DNA of 64,000 bases from Bryobacterales bacterium F-183 (GTDB taxonomy: Bacteria; Acidobacteriota; Terriglobia; Bryobacterales; Bryobacteraceae): positions 1,116,001-1,180,000 of the forward strand of contig AP025252.1 in assembly GCA_016865505.2 (NCBI GenBank). The letters are read 5' to 3'. Numbering within the stretch: position 1 is the first letter of the stretch; every line of letters begins with the position of its first letter. Below, in pieces: positions 23,095 through 31,552 of the stretch. The position numbers and the translations under genes are program-made. The notes below the pieces were generated by a model that saw only the letters and a program-made list of their open reading frames with translations, ran no database searches and was not told the origin of the DNA.

Positions 23095-26085
23095 ATGCAC
23101 AACCATCTCCGATGGCTGCTGGCGCTAACGCTTACCGCTAACCTGCTTTTCGGGCAGGCCGCGGTGGGACGCATCAGCGGGCAGATATTCGATTCTTCGC
23201 AGGCGGCGATCCCGAATGCGAAGGTCACTACAGAGAATACAGGTACGGGGCTTCGCCGTACGACACAGGCCGACGATCAAGGACGATTTTCCTTCCCCGA
23301 TCTTCCGACTGGCGAATACAAAGTGACGGTAGAAGCCGCCGGCTTCCAGACCCAGGTCCGCAACCAGATTGCGTTGTCGGTGGCCGCCAATTTGCCCCTA
23401 ACGTTTTCCCTCTCCGCCGGCACGGTGAGCGAGGTGGTGGAAGTTACCGCCACGGGTACGCCGGTGGAAGCGAATGCTTCGCAAGGCGCGTACTTCAACA
23501 ACAAGCAGTTGATTGAGCTGCCTATCAACGGGCGCGATTACGGTCGTTTTTCACTGCTGAGCCCGGGTGCTGTGGCGCGCAGCAACTTCATCGCGGACAT
23601 GGGCTTTAACGGCATGCATACGATTGCCAACAACTTCTCGATCGACGGTGTGGATGGCTCGCGCGTCGATCAGCCGTACATGGCCAATGGCTTTGAGCGC
23701 GGGGCGCGCCTGCTGACGGGAAGCCTGGAGACGATTGGTGAAGTTCGTGTGCAGTCCGGCAATTACAAGGCGGAATACGGGCGTAGCGCAGGCAGTTCGA
23801 TCGCGATTGTGACACGTAGCGGCACCAATGATCTGCACGGATCGGTGTTCAACTTCTTCCGCAACGACTTTTTGGATGCCCGCAACTTCTTCAACACCAA
23901 GCCGAATCGCATGGCGCCGTTCCGCTACAACAATCCAGGCGGCAACATTGCGGGCGCGTTTGTGAAGAACAAGCTGTTCTACATGCTGTCGTACGAAGGG
24001 TCGCGGCAAGGCGTGGGCATCACGGGCAGCGGTACGGTGCCGAGCGCGCTGATGCGCCAGCAAGTGCTGACGACGTCTCCGGCGCTGCGTCCGCTGATTG
24101 AGCAGTATCCGATTGGGCAGACAGCGACCGCGAATCCGCTGGTGGACAGCTACACGACCACGGGTGTGTCGCGGGTCCGCGAAGATACGGGCAGCGTGCG
24201 TGTCGATTACAACATCAGCGACAAGGACAAGATGTTTGCGCGCTTCAACCTGAACGATTCGGAGACGCGCGGTCCGCTGTTTGGCGTAACGCCATCGGCG
24301 CTGGGCCTGACGGACTTTCAGCAGGTGCCGGTGACCACCACCAACGGGACGTTATCGTACTCGCGCGTGTGGAGCCCGTATGTGGTGATGGAGCTGAACG
24401 CCGGCATCCAGCGTTGGGGCAGCCAGATCAATTCGGAAACCGACATCCCGCAGGTGAACATCACCGGCATCGGTACAGTGATCGGGTCGCGACGCTTTAC
24501 GCGTACGAATTCACAGGTGAATCAGTACGGCGGGTCGGTATCGTTGGTGAAGGGGTCGCATACGATCAAAACCGGCGGTACGTGGTGGCATAGCGGTGTG
24601 AATCCGTACAACCGCGGGCTGACGACGTTGACCTACACGTCGATTGACGACTTCATCAACAACCGTCTCAATCAGGTCACGCTGATCAACGGCGACCCTG
24701 GTAGCGGACGCCGTCAGGATCATGTGGGTGTGTACGTCCAGGACACTTGGCAGGCTCGTCCGGGCCTGACCATCGATATGGGCCTGCGCTGGGACATTGG
24801 TACGCCGAACAAGGGCGAAGTGGATCGCTATCGCGCCTTTGATACGCGTACGATGACCCTGGGTACGGTGGGCGACGACTGGTACAAGATGAACAAGAAG
24901 AACTTCGGTCCGCGCTTTGCGCTGAGCTACCAGCCGTACAAGAAGCTGGTGATCCGGACCGGGTACGGCATCTTCTATCAGCAGTATCCTCCGGGCAACG
25001 GCTACAGCATCGCGGCGAACACCATTCCGGGTAACACCACAATTTTGCGGTCCGATATCCCGACCCTGGCCTATCCGTTTGTGCCTTCGTCCGGTGTTGG
25101 CAGTGTCGCGTTGCCGAACGTGGAAGGTTTCAATTGGGATAAGCCTGAGCTGTACGCCCAGCAGTGGAACTTTACTCTGATCCATGAGCTGCCGGGACAG
25201 ATGTCGCTGCAGGCGGCGTACGTCGGCAATCATGCGCTGAACATGCGTCGCGCCCGCAACATCAACTTCTTTGACCCGGCCTTGGGACGCCGTCCGATTG
25301 CCGGTTTTGCCAACGTCGCGATTGAGTTCAACGATGCGCAGAGCGTGTACCACGGCCTGCAGATCAACCTGACACGGCGGTATTCGTCAGGCGTGACGGG
25401 CACCTTCAACTACACATACGCGAAGGTGATCGACAACGTGCAGGACTACGGCTTGTATTCCACCCAGCCGCAGGACAACCGCTGTTTGAGCGGCTGCGAA
25501 CGCGGTCTCGGGTCGGGCGATGTACGCCACAACGTGACGTACAACATGCTGTACGATCTGCCGTTTGGCAAGGGCAAGCGGTTCATGAGCGGTGCGTCGG
25601 GTGCCGTGGACAAGATCCTCGGCGGCTGGCAGATTTCGAGCCTCGCGCTGATGCGTAGCGGCATTGCGAATAACGTGTCGATCGGCGTGAATACGTTCGG
25701 CAATTCGAACCTGACCAATCAGCGTCCGAATGTCGTGGCGGGGCAGGATGTGTTTGCGGCGAACCAGACGATCAACAACTGGTACAACACCGCGGCGTTT
25801 TCGCTTCCCACGGCGGGTACGTTCGGCAATGCGGCGCGCAATGTCGGCCGTGGTCCGGACTTCTTCAACTTCGATGCTTCGGTCACCAAGAACACCAAGC
25901 TGACGGAGCGCTTTAACCTGCGCTTCCGCGGCGAAGTGTTCAACGTGTTCAACCGCCCGAACTTCGACTTTGCCAACGGCGTGTACAACACCGTCAACTT
26001 CGGCCGTATCTTCAACACCTTTGGACGTACGATCGGATTTGGCACGTCGCGGCAGATCCAGCTGTCGATGCGCCTGATGTTTTAA
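23095..26085 (+). CDS. Oar-type TonB-dependent receptor with carboxypeptidase-regulatory-like domain
   Basis: A 996-residue outer-membrane protein of the size usual for acidobacterial Oar receptors. Signal peptide ~1-22 (ending LLFGQA), carboxypeptidase-regulatory-like domain ~24-110 (GRISGQIFDSSQAAIPNAKV ... GEYKVTVEAAGF), plug ~120-240 (ELPINGRDYGRF, FSIDGVDGSR, YKAEYGRSAGSSI), then a barrel ending LSMRLMF. AAGGAG precedes the ATG at a good distance. It lies divergent from eutB. Substrate unknown. A strong terminator follows the stop. The barrel includes the usual NFGPRFALSYQPYK-like strand and the late FRGEVFNVFNRPNF motif seen across the family. Confidence 0.93.
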   Translation: MHNHLRWLLALTLTANLLFGQAAVGRISGQIFDSSQAAIPNAKVTTENTGTGLRRTTQADDQGRFSFPDLPTGEYKVTVEAAGFQTQVRNQIALSVAANLPLTFSLSAGTVSEVVEVTATGTPVEANASQGAYFNNKQLIELPINGRDYGRFSLLSPGAVARSNFIADMGFNGMHTIANNFSIDGVDGSRVDQPYMANGFERGARLLTGSLETIGEVRVQSGNYKAEYGRSAGSSIAIVTRSGTNDLHGSVFNFFRNDFLDARNFFNTKPNRMAPFRYNNPGGNIAGAFVKNKLFYMLSYEGSRQGVGITGSGTVPSALMRQQVLTTSPALRPLIEQYPIGQTATANPLVDSYTTTGVSRVREDTGSVRVDYNISDKDKMFARFNLNDSETRGPLFGVTPSALGLTDFQQVPVTTTNGTLSYSRVWSPYVVMELNAGIQRWGSQINSETDIPQVNITGIGTVIGSRRFTRTNSQVNQYGGSVSLVKGSHTIKTGGTWWHSGVNPYNRGLTTLTYTSIDDFINNRLNQVTLINGDPGSGRRQDHVGVYVQDTWQARPGLTIDMGLRWDIGTPNKGEVDRYRAFDTRTMTLGTVGDDWYKMNKKNFGPRFALSYQPYKKLVIRTGYGIFYQQYPPGNGYSIAANTIPGNTTILRSDIPTLAYPFVPSSGVGSVALPNVEGFNWDKPELYAQQWNFTLIHELPGQMSLQAAYVGNHALNMRRARNINFFDPALGRRPIAGFANVAIEFNDAQSVYHGLQINLTRRYSSGVTGTFNYTYAKVIDNVQDYGLYSTQPQDNRCLSGCERGLGSGDVRHNVTYNMLYDLPFGKGKRFMSGASGAVDKILGGWQISSLALMRSGIANNVSIGVNTFGNSNLTNQRPNVVAGQDVFAANQTINNWYNTAAFSLPTAGTFGNAARNVGRGPDFFNFDASVTKNTKLTERFNLRFRGEVFNVFNRPNFDFANGVYNTVNFGRIFNTFGRTIGFGTSRQIQLSMRLMF

Positions 26086-26090
26086 AGGTC

Positions 26091-26126
26091 AACAGGGGGA
26101 GGCTTCTCCGGCCTCCCCTGTTTTCT
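26091..26126 (+). terminator. Rho-independent terminator after the Oar gene
   Basis: AACAGGGGGAGGC pairs with GCCTCCCCTGTT across the loop TTCTCCG with one bulged G, followed by TTCTTATTT. It lies between convergent genes and has A residues on its left side, so it may also act weakly on the leftward LamG gene. Confidence 0.85.
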
Positions 26127-26953
26127 TATTTGGACTGGCTGCTCTTGTAGATGGAGCCGATTTCGTCTTCCGTGAGGACGCGATCGAACGCTGCCAGTTC
26201 GTCCATCTTTCCTGTGTAGTTCAAGCCGAGGCGAATCGCCAGGCGATCATCCTTCCACACAAACGTATCGGGTACGCTGGCGGGCGCGGGTACGAGCTTG
26301 CCGTTGACGTACAGCGACGCGGTGCCCTTGGCGGTGCCGAGGCTCGACCATGTGATGGCGACGTGGGTCCAGGCCTCGCGGCTGAAGGGCGGGTTCTTGA
26401 CGACAATCAGACGGTTGTTGAAGGCGGGGTTCTTGTCGGGTTCGGGGTGCGAGCCGTTCCAGGCCTTGAGCATACCGAAGACGCCGAGGCGGAACCAGCG
26501 GGGACGTTCGTCTTTAGAAAAATCCACCCAGAGAGCACGGTCGTTGTAGTCGCCGTCGGTGAGTTGCAGCGGGTCCGAGTAGTTGGGCCAGAGGTCGCGC
26601 GCGGGGTCCAGGCGAAGCCAGAAGGAGAAGGTCCCGCCGGTGAGCGCGAGGTGCTTGGCGCCGCGGAAGAAGAGCGCCTGTTTGTTGGTGGAGCGGAAGG
26701 TCAAGGCGCTGCCGCCGTTGAGGCCGGCGCCCTTCTCGACGGCGACATCGAGCTTGCCGAACCCCGGTGTGGCCTCGCCAAAACGTTTGCCGTAGTCTGG
26801 GGCGTTGTAGATCTTGTTGTCGCCGCGTGCGAGGTCGGCTTCCTGGCCGGTGCCTTGGTCAAAGCTGGCGTGGAAGGTCAGATTCTTGCGAAGAGTTTCG
26901 GGTACGGGGGCGGCCAGCAAGGTGGCGGCAAAAAACAAAGTGGTGGTGATCAT
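26126..26953 (-). CDS. Secreted LamG/concanavalin A-like domain protein
   Basis: About 275 residues from the ATG at 26953, which overlaps the upstream stop by ATGA. Signal peptide 1-16 (MITTTLFFAATLLAA). The rest is a LamG-type jellyroll: LTFHASFDQGTG, GGTFSFWLRLDP, WTHVAITWS, ASLYVNGKLV and GKMDELAAFDRVLTEDEI. These are the classical strands of the LamG-like fold used for carbohydrate or protein binding. The C-terminal DELAAFDRVLTEDEI motif is shared with many planctomycete and acidobacterial secreted proteins. Binding partner unknown. Confidence 0.82.
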   Translation of the reverse strand: MITTTLFFAATLLAAPVPETLRKNLTFHASFDQGTGQEADLARGDNKIYNAPDYGKRFGEATPGFGKLDVAVEKGAGLNGGSALTFRSTNKQALFFRGAKHLALTGGTFSFWLRLDPARDLWPNYSDPLQLTDGDYNDRALWVDFSKDERPRWFRLGVFGMLKAWNGSHPEPDKNPAFNNRLIVVKNPPFSREAWTHVAITWSSLGTAKGTASLYVNGKLVPAPASVPDTFVWKDDRLAIRLGLNYTGKMDELAAFDRVLTEDEIGSIYKSSQSK

Positions 26954-27327
26954 TCGATACAAGTCGATTCCAGCACGATATCGCGGCCTGCGTATTTGCC
27001 GTTCTGCGCCTTGGCGTAGACATAGGCGACGCCGGCCTCATTGGTGTCGGTCGTGCTCTGTACAGTGACCTTGGTTCCGGCCTCCAAGGTGAAGGCCTTG
27101 CCTTCGACGACGTAGAGCCGCATGGCTTCGCGGCGCGTGGAATGGTCCATGGCCTTGCTGGGGTCGGCTTGCGCGGCTCCCCAGCGGTCTCCGGCAAGGG
27201 CCATCATCACTTCCATGGATTCGGCGGCGATGCAGCCCTTTACGGCTTTGGTGACAGGCGCGGGTCGCGGCGGACCGTCGCAGGAGGCGATGGCGAAGCA
27301 GGCCAGAAGAAGGCAAATAATGCGCAA
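26950..27327 (-). CDS. Small lipoprotein, unknown function
   Basis: A 125-residue protein with a TTG start; a stop codon lies four codons upstream, and no ATG or GTG before the signal peptide is available, so TTG is forced. The N-terminus LRIICLLLACFAIASC is a lipoprotein signal with a lipobox ending at Cys16. The mature part holds VKGCIAAESMEVMMALAGDRWG and a C-terminal ETNEAGVAYVYAKAQ-like beta segment, plus three more cysteines in all. It is coupled by ATGA to the LamG gene and lies divergent from the cyclophilin lipoprotein gene. I do not recognise a family. Confidence 0.65.
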   Translation of the reverse strand: MRIICLLLACFAIASCDGPPRPAPVTKAVKGCIAAESMEVMMALAGDRWGAAQADPSKAMDHSTRREAMRLYVVEGKAFTLEAGTKVTVQSTTDTNEAGVAYVYAKAQNGKYAGRDIVLESTCIE

Positions 27328-27362
27328 GTACGAATTTTACTAGAGCAGACGATAATCGAGGG

Positions 27363-28022
27363 ATGAAGTTCGCTGCCGCCCTAACCGTGGTGTTGTGTCT
27401 GTTTGCCGTTGGCTGCTCGTCCTCCTCCGCGCCGGAAGCTTCGAAGAACGCTGCCGCTTCGATGCCTGCTGGTCCGCCGGAGACAATGCCCGACACGTAC
27501 CGGGTACGCTTTGAGACCACCAAGGGCAACTTTACGGTGGAGGTAACGAAGGAGTGGGCGCCGCTGGGAGCCGAGCGCTTCTACCGGCTGTGCCGCGAGG
27601 GCTACTACAACGAGGCGGTGTTCTTTCGGGTGGTGCGCAAGTTTGTCGCGCAGTTTGGCATCAACAAGGACCCGGACGTGAACTCGCTGTGGAACATGAA
27701 GGCACCGCTGCAGGACGACAAGCGGGTGCTCGAGAACAAGCGGGGTACGCTGAGCTTTGCCAAGCTGGGTCCGAACACGCGGCGTACGCAGGTGTTTATC
27801 AACTTGTCGGACAACAAGGCGTTGGATCGCGAAGAGTTTGTACCGTTCGGCAAGATTGTGGACGGGTTGCCAGTGGTAGATGAGCTGTATGCGAAGTACG
27901 GCGAGACCGCGAATCGCGGCGGCGGAGGTCCTGACCCGAGGCTCGCGGAGCAGCAGGGGAATGCGTACTTCACGCGGCTGTTCGGGAGCTTGGATTCGAT
28001 CAAGAAGGCTGTGATCGAGTAG
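27363..28022 (+). CDS. Peptidyl-prolyl cis-trans isomerase, cyclophilin type, lipoprotein
   Basis: A 219-residue protein with a lipobox (LFAVGC, Cys18) that should anchor it to a membrane in the periplasm. A Ser/Ala/Pro-rich linker leads to a cyclophilin domain (about residues 45-205): FETTKGNFTVEV, AERFYRLCREGYYNEAVFFRVV, and QVFINLSDNKALD. The motif FFRVVRKFVAQFG replaces the canonical FHRVIPGFMIQGG, keeping the catalytic Arg region in altered form. It probably helps fold exported proteins. The ATG start has no competitor. It stands alone between divergent and convergent neighbours. Confidence 0.88.
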   Translation: MKFAAALTVVLCLFAVGCSSSSAPEASKNAAASMPAGPPETMPDTYRVRFETTKGNFTVEVTKEWAPLGAERFYRLCREGYYNEAVFFRVVRKFVAQFGINKDPDVNSLWNMKAPLQDDKRVLENKRGTLSFAKLGPNTRRTQVFINLSDNKALDREEFVPFGKIVDGLPVVDELYAKYGETANRGGGGPDPRLAEQQGNAYFTRLFGSLDSIKKAVIE

Positions 28023-28026
28023 CTGG

Positions 28027-29217
28027 TTACGTAATCTGCGTGAGCAGGTGTTCGGCGATGGCGAGGGACGCGGTCGCGCCGGGGCTGGGGGCGTTCACCA
28101 CGTGCATTGCACCCTCGCTGCGTACGATCTCAAAGTCCTGCACCATGGTTCCGTCCACGGCGATGGCTTGGGCGCGAACTCCCGCGCCGCCGGTTCCCAG
28201 GTGCGACTCCTGTACGGCGGGCACGAGCTTCTGCAAGGACCGGGTGAACTCGGCGCGGCTGAAGGATCGCTTCAATTCATACGCGGTCATCGACGGATAC
28301 TTGGCCATGAACTTCCAGAAGCCGGGGAAGCTGAAGGTGTCCCAAACGTCGCCGAGCGAGAACGCGGTCTTGGTGTAGCCCTCGCGCTTGGTGGCCAGCA
28401 CCGCGTTGGGACCTGCCTCCACGCCGCCGTGGATCATGCGCGTGTAGTGTACGCCGAGGAACGGGAACGCGGGATTGGGGACCGGGTAGATCAGATTGCG
28501 GACCAGCTTTGCGCCTTCGGCGTTCAGTGAGTAGTATTCGCCGCGTACAGGAACGATGCGGGTTTGGCGCGCGAGGCCAGACATGCCGAGGATACGGTCA
28601 CAATGCAGGCCGCCACAGTTGATGAGGTAACGGGCCTGGAACTGTCCTTGCGGGGTGCCGATGGTCCACGCCTGGTTGGTGCGATCGAGCGCGTCGACGC
28701 GATGTCCAGTGCGCACTTGGCCTCCGTGAGCTTCAATGTGGCGCTGCAGAGCGTCACATACCGCCGGGTAGTCGACAATGCCTTCCTCGGGCACGTGTAC
28801 GGCAGCGACACCTGCGACGTTGGGCTCAATCTGACGCATCTCGTCGGGCGACATCCAGCGCAGGCCGGATAAACCGTTCTTCTGGCCGCGGCTGAGGAGT
28901 TCTTTGAGGCGCTCGACCTCTTCGTCCGAAGTGGCCACCACCAGCTTGCCGCAGATTTCGTGCGGGATGCTGTTGTCGATGCAGAACTGCGTCATCTTGC
29001 GGATGCCCGACACCGCCAGACGAGCCTTCAATGACCCGGGTTTGTAATACAGACCTGCGTGTAGGACGCCGCTGTTGTGGCCGCTTTGATGTTGTCCGAC
29101 TTTGGCCTCCTTCTCAAAGACAATTACTCCCGCCGTGGGGTATTGTTCGAGGAGCTTGTAGGCTGTGGCGAGGCCGATTATGCCGCCGCCAACGACAGCA
29201 TAGTCAAAAGTGGTCAT
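28027..29217 (-). CDS. lhgO: L-2-hydroxyglutarate oxidase (FAD)
   Basis: A 396-residue FAD enzyme of the DAO family. The dinucleotide-binding motif is VVGGGIIGLATA at residues 8-19, followed by KEAKVGQHQSGHNSGVLHAGLYY, whose core HQSGHNSGVLHAG is diagnostic for LhgO/YgaF. The C-terminal HLGTGGAGVRAQ and the MVQDF region are also characteristic. It oxidises L-2-hydroxyglutarate to 2-oxoglutarate and passes electrons to the quinone pool or to O2. The ATG overlaps the stop of the upstream thioesterase gene by ATGA, so both are one unit, perhaps dealing with side products of metabolism. Confidence 0.9.
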   Translation of the reverse strand: MTTFDYAVVGGGIIGLATAYKLLEQYPTAGVIVFEKEAKVGQHQSGHNSGVLHAGLYYKPGSLKARLAVSGIRKMTQFCIDNSIPHEICGKLVVATSDEEVERLKELLSRGQKNGLSGLRWMSPDEMRQIEPNVAGVAAVHVPEEGIVDYPAVCDALQRHIEAHGGQVRTGHRVDALDRTNQAWTIGTPQGQFQARYLINCGGLHCDRILGMSGLARQTRIVPVRGEYYSLNAEGAKLVRNLIYPVPNPAFPFLGVHYTRMIHGGVEAGPNAVLATKREGYTKTAFSLGDVWDTFSFPGFWKFMAKYPSMTAYELKRSFSRAEFTRSLQKLVPAVQESHLGTGGAGVRAQAIAVDGTMVQDFEIVRSEGAMHVVNAPSPGATASLAIAEHLLTQIT

Positions 29218-29639
29218 TGTTCAGGGGTGGTAACGGTCCGGGTATCCAGCAGTATGTAGGTGGCGATGGCGACAGCGGCCAGATTGCGCTTGGCATCGCG
29301 GATTTCCACTTGGCCGATGGATAGCGTACTGCCGGTCCTGAGCAGGCGGGCACGCGCGTATACAACGCCTTTAGGAGGAATCGGCCGGAAATAGTTGATC
29401 TTTAGCTCAACTGTCGCCACCGGACGTCCTTTGTAATGGCGTACGGTGGCGATGCCCACGGCGGAGTCGGCGAGGCTGGCGGTAACGCCGCCGTGTACGA
29501 CACCAGCGGCGTTCAGTAGCTCGGGCCGAATGTCACACGAAATGGTGACGCCGTCTTTGTGTTCCCGATGGATTTGGATGCCCAACAGACGGTTGAAGGG
29601 CATCGAAGGCAGCTCGTGCGCTGCGATGGATTTGGGCAC
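29214..29639 (-). CDS. PaaI-like hotdog thioesterase
   Basis: A 141-residue single hotdog domain from a GTG start; ATG at codon 13 is an alternative but would trim the first strand. The helix motif AAGVVHGGVTASLADSAVG carries the HGG and the catalytic Asp typical of PaaI-type acyl-CoA thioesterases, and the later strand VELKINYFRPIPPKGVV is conserved. It should hydrolyse aromatic or medium-chain acyl-CoA in the cytoplasm. It precedes lhgO in the same leftward operon with an ATGA overlap. Confidence 0.88.
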   Translation of the reverse strand: MPKSIAAHELPSMPFNRLLGIQIHREHKDGVTISCDIRPELLNAAGVVHGGVTASLADSAVGIATVRHYKGRPVATVELKINYFRPIPPKGVVYARARLLRTGSTLSIGQVEIRDAKRNLAAVAIATYILLDTRTVTTPEQ

Positions 29640-29653
29640 TCTCCGATTGTGAC

Positions 29654-30157
29654 TTACTTGTCCACAACCAGGTTGTTCTTCACCGAAAAGACGCCCGCAA
29701 CGCCGTTGGCGGCGATGTTGGCGATGTTCTTGTCGCCTTCGTTGGCCACCGCGCCTTCGAGTGTCACGTTGCCGTTTTTGACGATGATGTGGATGGGCGG
29801 TACGGCGCGGATGGAGTAGCGCTGCAACTGCTGTTGCGAGTAGATCGCGCGGTAGAGGGCCATCCGAAGGCGATCGTCGTTGGGCGACACCGGGAGCACT
29901 TCAATTTCGTTTTGGACGGAGGTGACGCCTTCCACCTCTTTGACGACGTTTTCGGCTTGGCTCTTGAGGGTGGGCCGGACCACCTGACCGAACAGCGTGA
30001 CTTTGCCGCCGTCCACGCGGAAGGCGAGATTATCGAACACGTCGTAGAACGGGAGGGTCACCAGCTCTTTGCGAATCTGCTTGATGAGTTTTGGATTGTT
30101 GTTTGCAGTTTGTGCTGTGAGTGCAACCGTCAGCAACAGGGCGGAGAGTAATTTCAC
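29654..30157 (-). CDS. Secreted protein with two BON domains
   Basis: About 167 residues from the GTG at 30157. The frame extends 18 codons further, but AGGAGG nine bases before this GTG and the immediate signal peptide (VKLLSALLLTVALTAQ) fix the start. Two BON domains follow: one around GKVTLFGQVVRPTLKSQAENV and a second around GNVTLEGAVANEGDKNIANI. OsmY-like BON proteins sit in the periplasm and help keep the envelope stable under stress. It lies 14 bp after the thioesterase start on the same strand side, i.e. upstream in the same direction, and may head that operon. Confidence 0.82.
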   Translation of the reverse strand: MKLLSALLLTVALTAQTANNNPKLIKQIRKELVTLPFYDVFDNLAFRVDGGKVTLFGQVVRPTLKSQAENVVKEVEGVTSVQNEIEVLPVSPNDDRLRMALYRAIYSQQQLQRYSIRAVPPIHIIVKNGNVTLEGAVANEGDKNIANIAANGVAGVFSVKNNLVVDK

Positions 30158-30166
30158 TGTGTCGGG

Positions 30167-30172
30167 CCTCCT
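30167..30172 (-). promoter_or_regulatory. Shine-Dalgarno that fixes the BON gene start
   Basis: On the minus strand AGGAGG stands nine bases before GTG 30157. It rules out the longer frame, whose N-terminus would not form a signal peptide. Confidence 0.75.
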
Positions 30173-30375
30173 AAGTGATGATGTGTGATTCTCGCACCTC
30201 ATTAGAATCATTTCAATGGCGAATGTTTCTCAACCGGTTGACTCTCACCAGACGGCAGACGTTGCATCATCGTCTGCGACGCGGCAACCGCCGAGCTGAA
30301 ACGCTGATTTCCTTATCCTATGCCAGGGTTCTCCTAGATCCTGGGTGCACCAGGTTCGTATGCCGTCCGCCTGGG

Positions 30376-30407
30376 GGTGCCTGGCACCGTGTCTGGCACC
30401 GTGCCAG
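30376..30407. repeat. REP-like cluster of TGGCACC palindromes
   Basis: GGTGCC-T-GGCACC (30376-30388) and CTGGCAC-C-GTGCCAG (30393-30407) are two perfect palindromes. TGGCACCGTG occurs twice as a direct repeat with a 12-bp period (30382 and 30394). They lie in the 295-bp gap between divergent genes (30158-30452), the longest non-coding stretch of the window. Apart from this cluster the gap shows no gene-like feature. The arrangement looks like a dispersed extragenic palindrome; a tandem regulator site is the alternative. Confidence 0.6.
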
Positions 30408-30452
30408 GTACATCATGCTGCTGCTTACAGTGCATCGTGATGTAATGCCACT

Positions 30453-31523
30453 ATGCCGCTTCGCCGCCGGGATTTTCTGTTCGCATCCGCCCTGTCTGCG
30501 TTCGCCCAGAACTGGCCTTCGCGTACGCCGCTGGGCTTGAATACGTACTGTCTGCGGGCACTGCGGTGGCACGACATTCCACTGCTGGACTATACGGCGA
30601 GCCTGAAGCTGGATGCGGTGTTCCTGCAGGATTCGCTCGACCCTGGGGTGATGGATCCGGCGCACTGGCGCAAGGTCCGCGAACATGCGGCGAAGTTGGG
30701 GTTCGTGAAGCTGGAGACCGGCGGCGGCGCGATTCTGCCTCGGTCGGCGGAGGAGTTTGAGTCCCGAGTCGCCACGCTTGAAAAGAACATCGAGCGAGCC
30801 AAGGGCTTGGGGTCGCCGATTGTGCGGGCTCTGCTGGCGTCCGACCGGGCGAGCATGCCGCCGGGTCCGGTGGAACAGCACATGGAGATGACGATCAGGC
30901 TGCTGAAGCGGGTTCGCAGCCGTACGCTCGCTGCCGGGGTGAAGATCGCGATCGAGAATCATAAAGATCTGCAGGCGTGGGAGACGCGGATCGTGATCGA
31001 GGAAGCGGGCAAGGACTTTGTCGGCTCGTACCTGGACACGGGCAATCCGGTGTTTGTGTTTGAGAATCCGATGACGACCTTGGAACACCTGGGTCCTTAT
31101 GCGGTGTGCATCCATCTGCGCGATTCGGTGGTGTACGAGCATCCGCAGGGCATCGCGATTCAGTGGGTGCCGCTGGGCGAAGGTGTTGTGGATTTCCGTG
31201 CGTTTCTGGCGCGGGCCCGGCAGGTGGCGCCGCCGGTTGCGGTTTACGTCAAGCCGATTACCGGGCGTCCCGCAGCGATTGTGCCGTACCTCGAAGACAG
31301 CTTCTGGAAGGCGTATCCCAAGGCCAGAGCGGCTGAGTTGGCGAGCTTTCTGGCGATGGCGAAGCGCGGCAAGCCGTATGAGAAGCCGATGGTGGTGGAA
31401 GATCTGCCGGGCCGCAAGACGCCGGAGGCGTTTATCCCGGCGATTCAACATCAGCAGAAGGAACACATGGAACGTAGCGTCGCTTACGCCAAACAGGCGC
31501 TGGGTTTGGGACTGCAAAGCTGA
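30453..31523 (+). CDS. Sugar phosphate isomerase/epimerase-like TIM barrel, TAT-exported
   Basis: A 356-residue protein. The N-terminus MPLRRRDFLFASALSAFA is a twin-arginine-type signal. The rest is a xylose-isomerase/AP-endonuclease-2-like TIM barrel with metal-site pieces: FVKLETGGG, KIAIENHKDLQ (Glu and His), VGSYLDTGNP (Asp) and CIHLRDSVVY (His). Such proteins isomerise or epimerise sugars or inositol derivatives, and TAT-exported members are frequent in Acidobacteria and Planctomycetes. The natural substrate is unknown. It ends 29 bp before the TldD-like gene on the same strand, but no functional link is obvious. Confidence 0.8.
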   Translation: MPLRRRDFLFASALSAFAQNWPSRTPLGLNTYCLRALRWHDIPLLDYTASLKLDAVFLQDSLDPGVMDPAHWRKVREHAAKLGFVKLETGGGAILPRSAEEFESRVATLEKNIERAKGLGSPIVRALLASDRASMPPGPVEQHMEMTIRLLKRVRSRTLAAGVKIAIENHKDLQAWETRIVIEEAGKDFVGSYLDTGNPVFVFENPMTTLEHLGPYAVCIHLRDSVVYEHPQGIAIQWVPLGEGVVDFRAFLARARQVAPPVAVYVKPITGRPAAIVPYLEDSFWKAYPKARAAELASFLAMAKRGKPYEKPMVVEDLPGRKTPEAFIPAIQHQQKEHMERSVAYAKQALGLGLQS

Positions 31524-31552
31524 ACGGCAGCGATGCCGTATGCTGAAAGTGC

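Noticed and set aside
30318-31517. A 399-codon minus-strand frame
   Set aside because: Antisense to the TIM-barrel isomerase gene and crossing the palindrome cluster.
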